This document shows positions 55,746 to 55,998 of a stretch of DNA of 55,998 bases, one piece after another. A program made the translations under genes and the position numbers. Source of the stretch: Verrucomicrobiaceae bacterium. GTDB taxonomy: Bacteria; Verrucomicrobiota; Verrucomicrobiia; Verrucomicrobiales; Akkermansiaceae. The notes below the pieces were generated by a model. The model was not told the origin of the DNA and searched no databases. It saw only the letters and a list, made by a program, of their open reading frames with translations. The number at the start of each line of letters is the position of its first letter. The stretch's first letter is position 1. The stretch spans positions 1-55,998 of the forward strand of contig JAIYDP010000213.1 in NCBI GenBank assembly GCA_027487435.1, read 5' to 3'.

Positions 55746-55879
55746 TGAGGGGGATGTTTACTCACATGCCAATGTCTACACGGCGCTCACGTTACAAATT
55801 TTTCGAGGTTTTGGTTTAGGTGAGGGGGATGTTTACTCACATGCCAATGTCGACACGGCGCTCACGTTACAAATTTTTC
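55746..55879 (+). repeat. 59-base direct repeat, two copies
   Basis: Copies at 55746-55804 and 55821-55879 begin TGAGGGGGATGTTTACTC and end CACGTTACAAATTTTTC. They differ at one base (TCTAC versus TCGAC). The 16-base spacer contains TTTAGG, so the real repeat unit may be 75 bases beginning with the telomere-like motif. Confidence 0.85.
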
Positions 55880-55920
55880 TAAAAATATTTCCGTCTTCAA
55901 AACATTTTCTAAAAATATTT
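55875..55920 (+). repeat. 16-base direct repeat TTTTCTAAAAATATTT, two copies
   Basis: Copies lie at 55875-55890 and 55905-55920, 30 bases apart, directly after the second 59-base unit. Similar AAAATATTTTT runs occur in the 36.3-kb spacer, but that may be chance in AT-rich DNA. Confidence 0.6.
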
Positions 55921-55998
55921 TCACGTGTCAATTCGCTCAAGGGACTCAATGCGGGTCAGGCGGGACGGGTGGAGGCGGGACGGGGGGCGCTTCATGCG

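Larger units (their letters stand above)
54976..55998. other. gene-poor right end, subtelomere-like
   Basis: No intact gene is seen in this kilobase. It contains short tandem duplications (GAAGATGCCCCTC twice at about 54982-55006, and ACTGTGCTACTG repeats near 55200), an endonuclease-like remnant, TTTAGGG units, a duplicated 59-base block and G-rich sequence at the end. None of the frames shows the codon character of the genes to the left. Confidence 0.6.

Noticed and set aside
55732..55998. A true telomere at the right end
   Set aside because: Only two TTTAGGG units are present and non-telomeric sequence continues to the edge.
1..55998. tRNA, rRNA, CRISPR arrays or bacterial operons
   Set aside because: Intergenic spacers are mostly under 200 bases and show no cloverleaf, rRNA or spaced-repeat pattern; gene structure is clearly eukaryotic.

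Overview
This window is nuclear DNA of a gene-dense microbial eukaryote. About 29 protein genes occupy the first 55 kb, and almost every one is cut by spliceosomal introns of only about 25-50 bases. Most introns are GT-AG, at least five are best read as GC-AG, and many have a CTAAC/CTGAC-like branch point a few bases from the 3' splice site. The genes are typically eukaryotic: ribosomal protein uS17/RPS11, centrin, PLAA/Doa1, an AAMP-like WD40 protein, IFRD, a TALE homeodomain protein, a TBC Rab-GAP, P2X, TMEM223 and TLDc. Centrin plus an AXDND1-like protein suggest a flagellate stage. A chlorophyllase-like gene and a PAO/TIC55-type Rieske oxygenase suggest either a plastid or an alga-eating lifestyle. 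Two TTTAGGG units lie near the right end. I cannot name the lineage from the sequence alone.

Layout. 1-8.2 kb: partial C2-TBC protein with clathrin-box-like motifs (-), intronless NmrA-like oxidoreductase (+), IFRD (-), TALE homeobox (+), AAMP-like WD40 (-). 8.3-16.4 kb: one giant gene for a roughly 2,680-residue protein, a degenerate myosin head followed by a very long IQ-like helical repeat array. 16.4-21.7 kb: three PARG-like paralogues whose GGG signature is replaced, interleaved with an aspartoacylase-type hydrolase and a small coiled-coil gene. 21.7-31 kb: membrane-protein block with P2X channel, two paralogous polytopic proteins on either side of a RING membrane protein, TMEM223, a PSI-domain type I membrane protein, a small unknown gene, and chlorophyllase. 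31-48 kb: a protein of about seven GAF domains, PLAA/Doa1, a small membrane protein, RPS11, centrin, Rieske oxygenase, coiled-coil protein, TLDc/OXR1-like protein, and a WD40 protein ending in an auxilin-like J-domain segment. 48.5-55 kb: very large AXDND1-like coiled-coil protein. 55-56 kb: no intact gene; a LINE-type endonuclease remnant, TTTAGGG units, a 59-base direct repeat and G-rich DNA, resembling subtelomeric or repeat-rich sequence.

Genes mostly alternate in orientation, with start codons of divergent neighbours 30-200 bases apart and convergent stops 8-200 bases apart, so many promoters are probably bidirectional. Themes are membrane traffic and clathrin (TBC, auxilin-like J), ubiquitin (PLAA, RING), ADP-ribose-related proteins (PARG-like), cyclic-nucleotide or small-ligand sensing (GAF, P2X), cilia, and chlorophyll breakdown. 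Exon structures were joined by eye from frame continuity and protein-family similarity; boundaries inside some genes are provisional.
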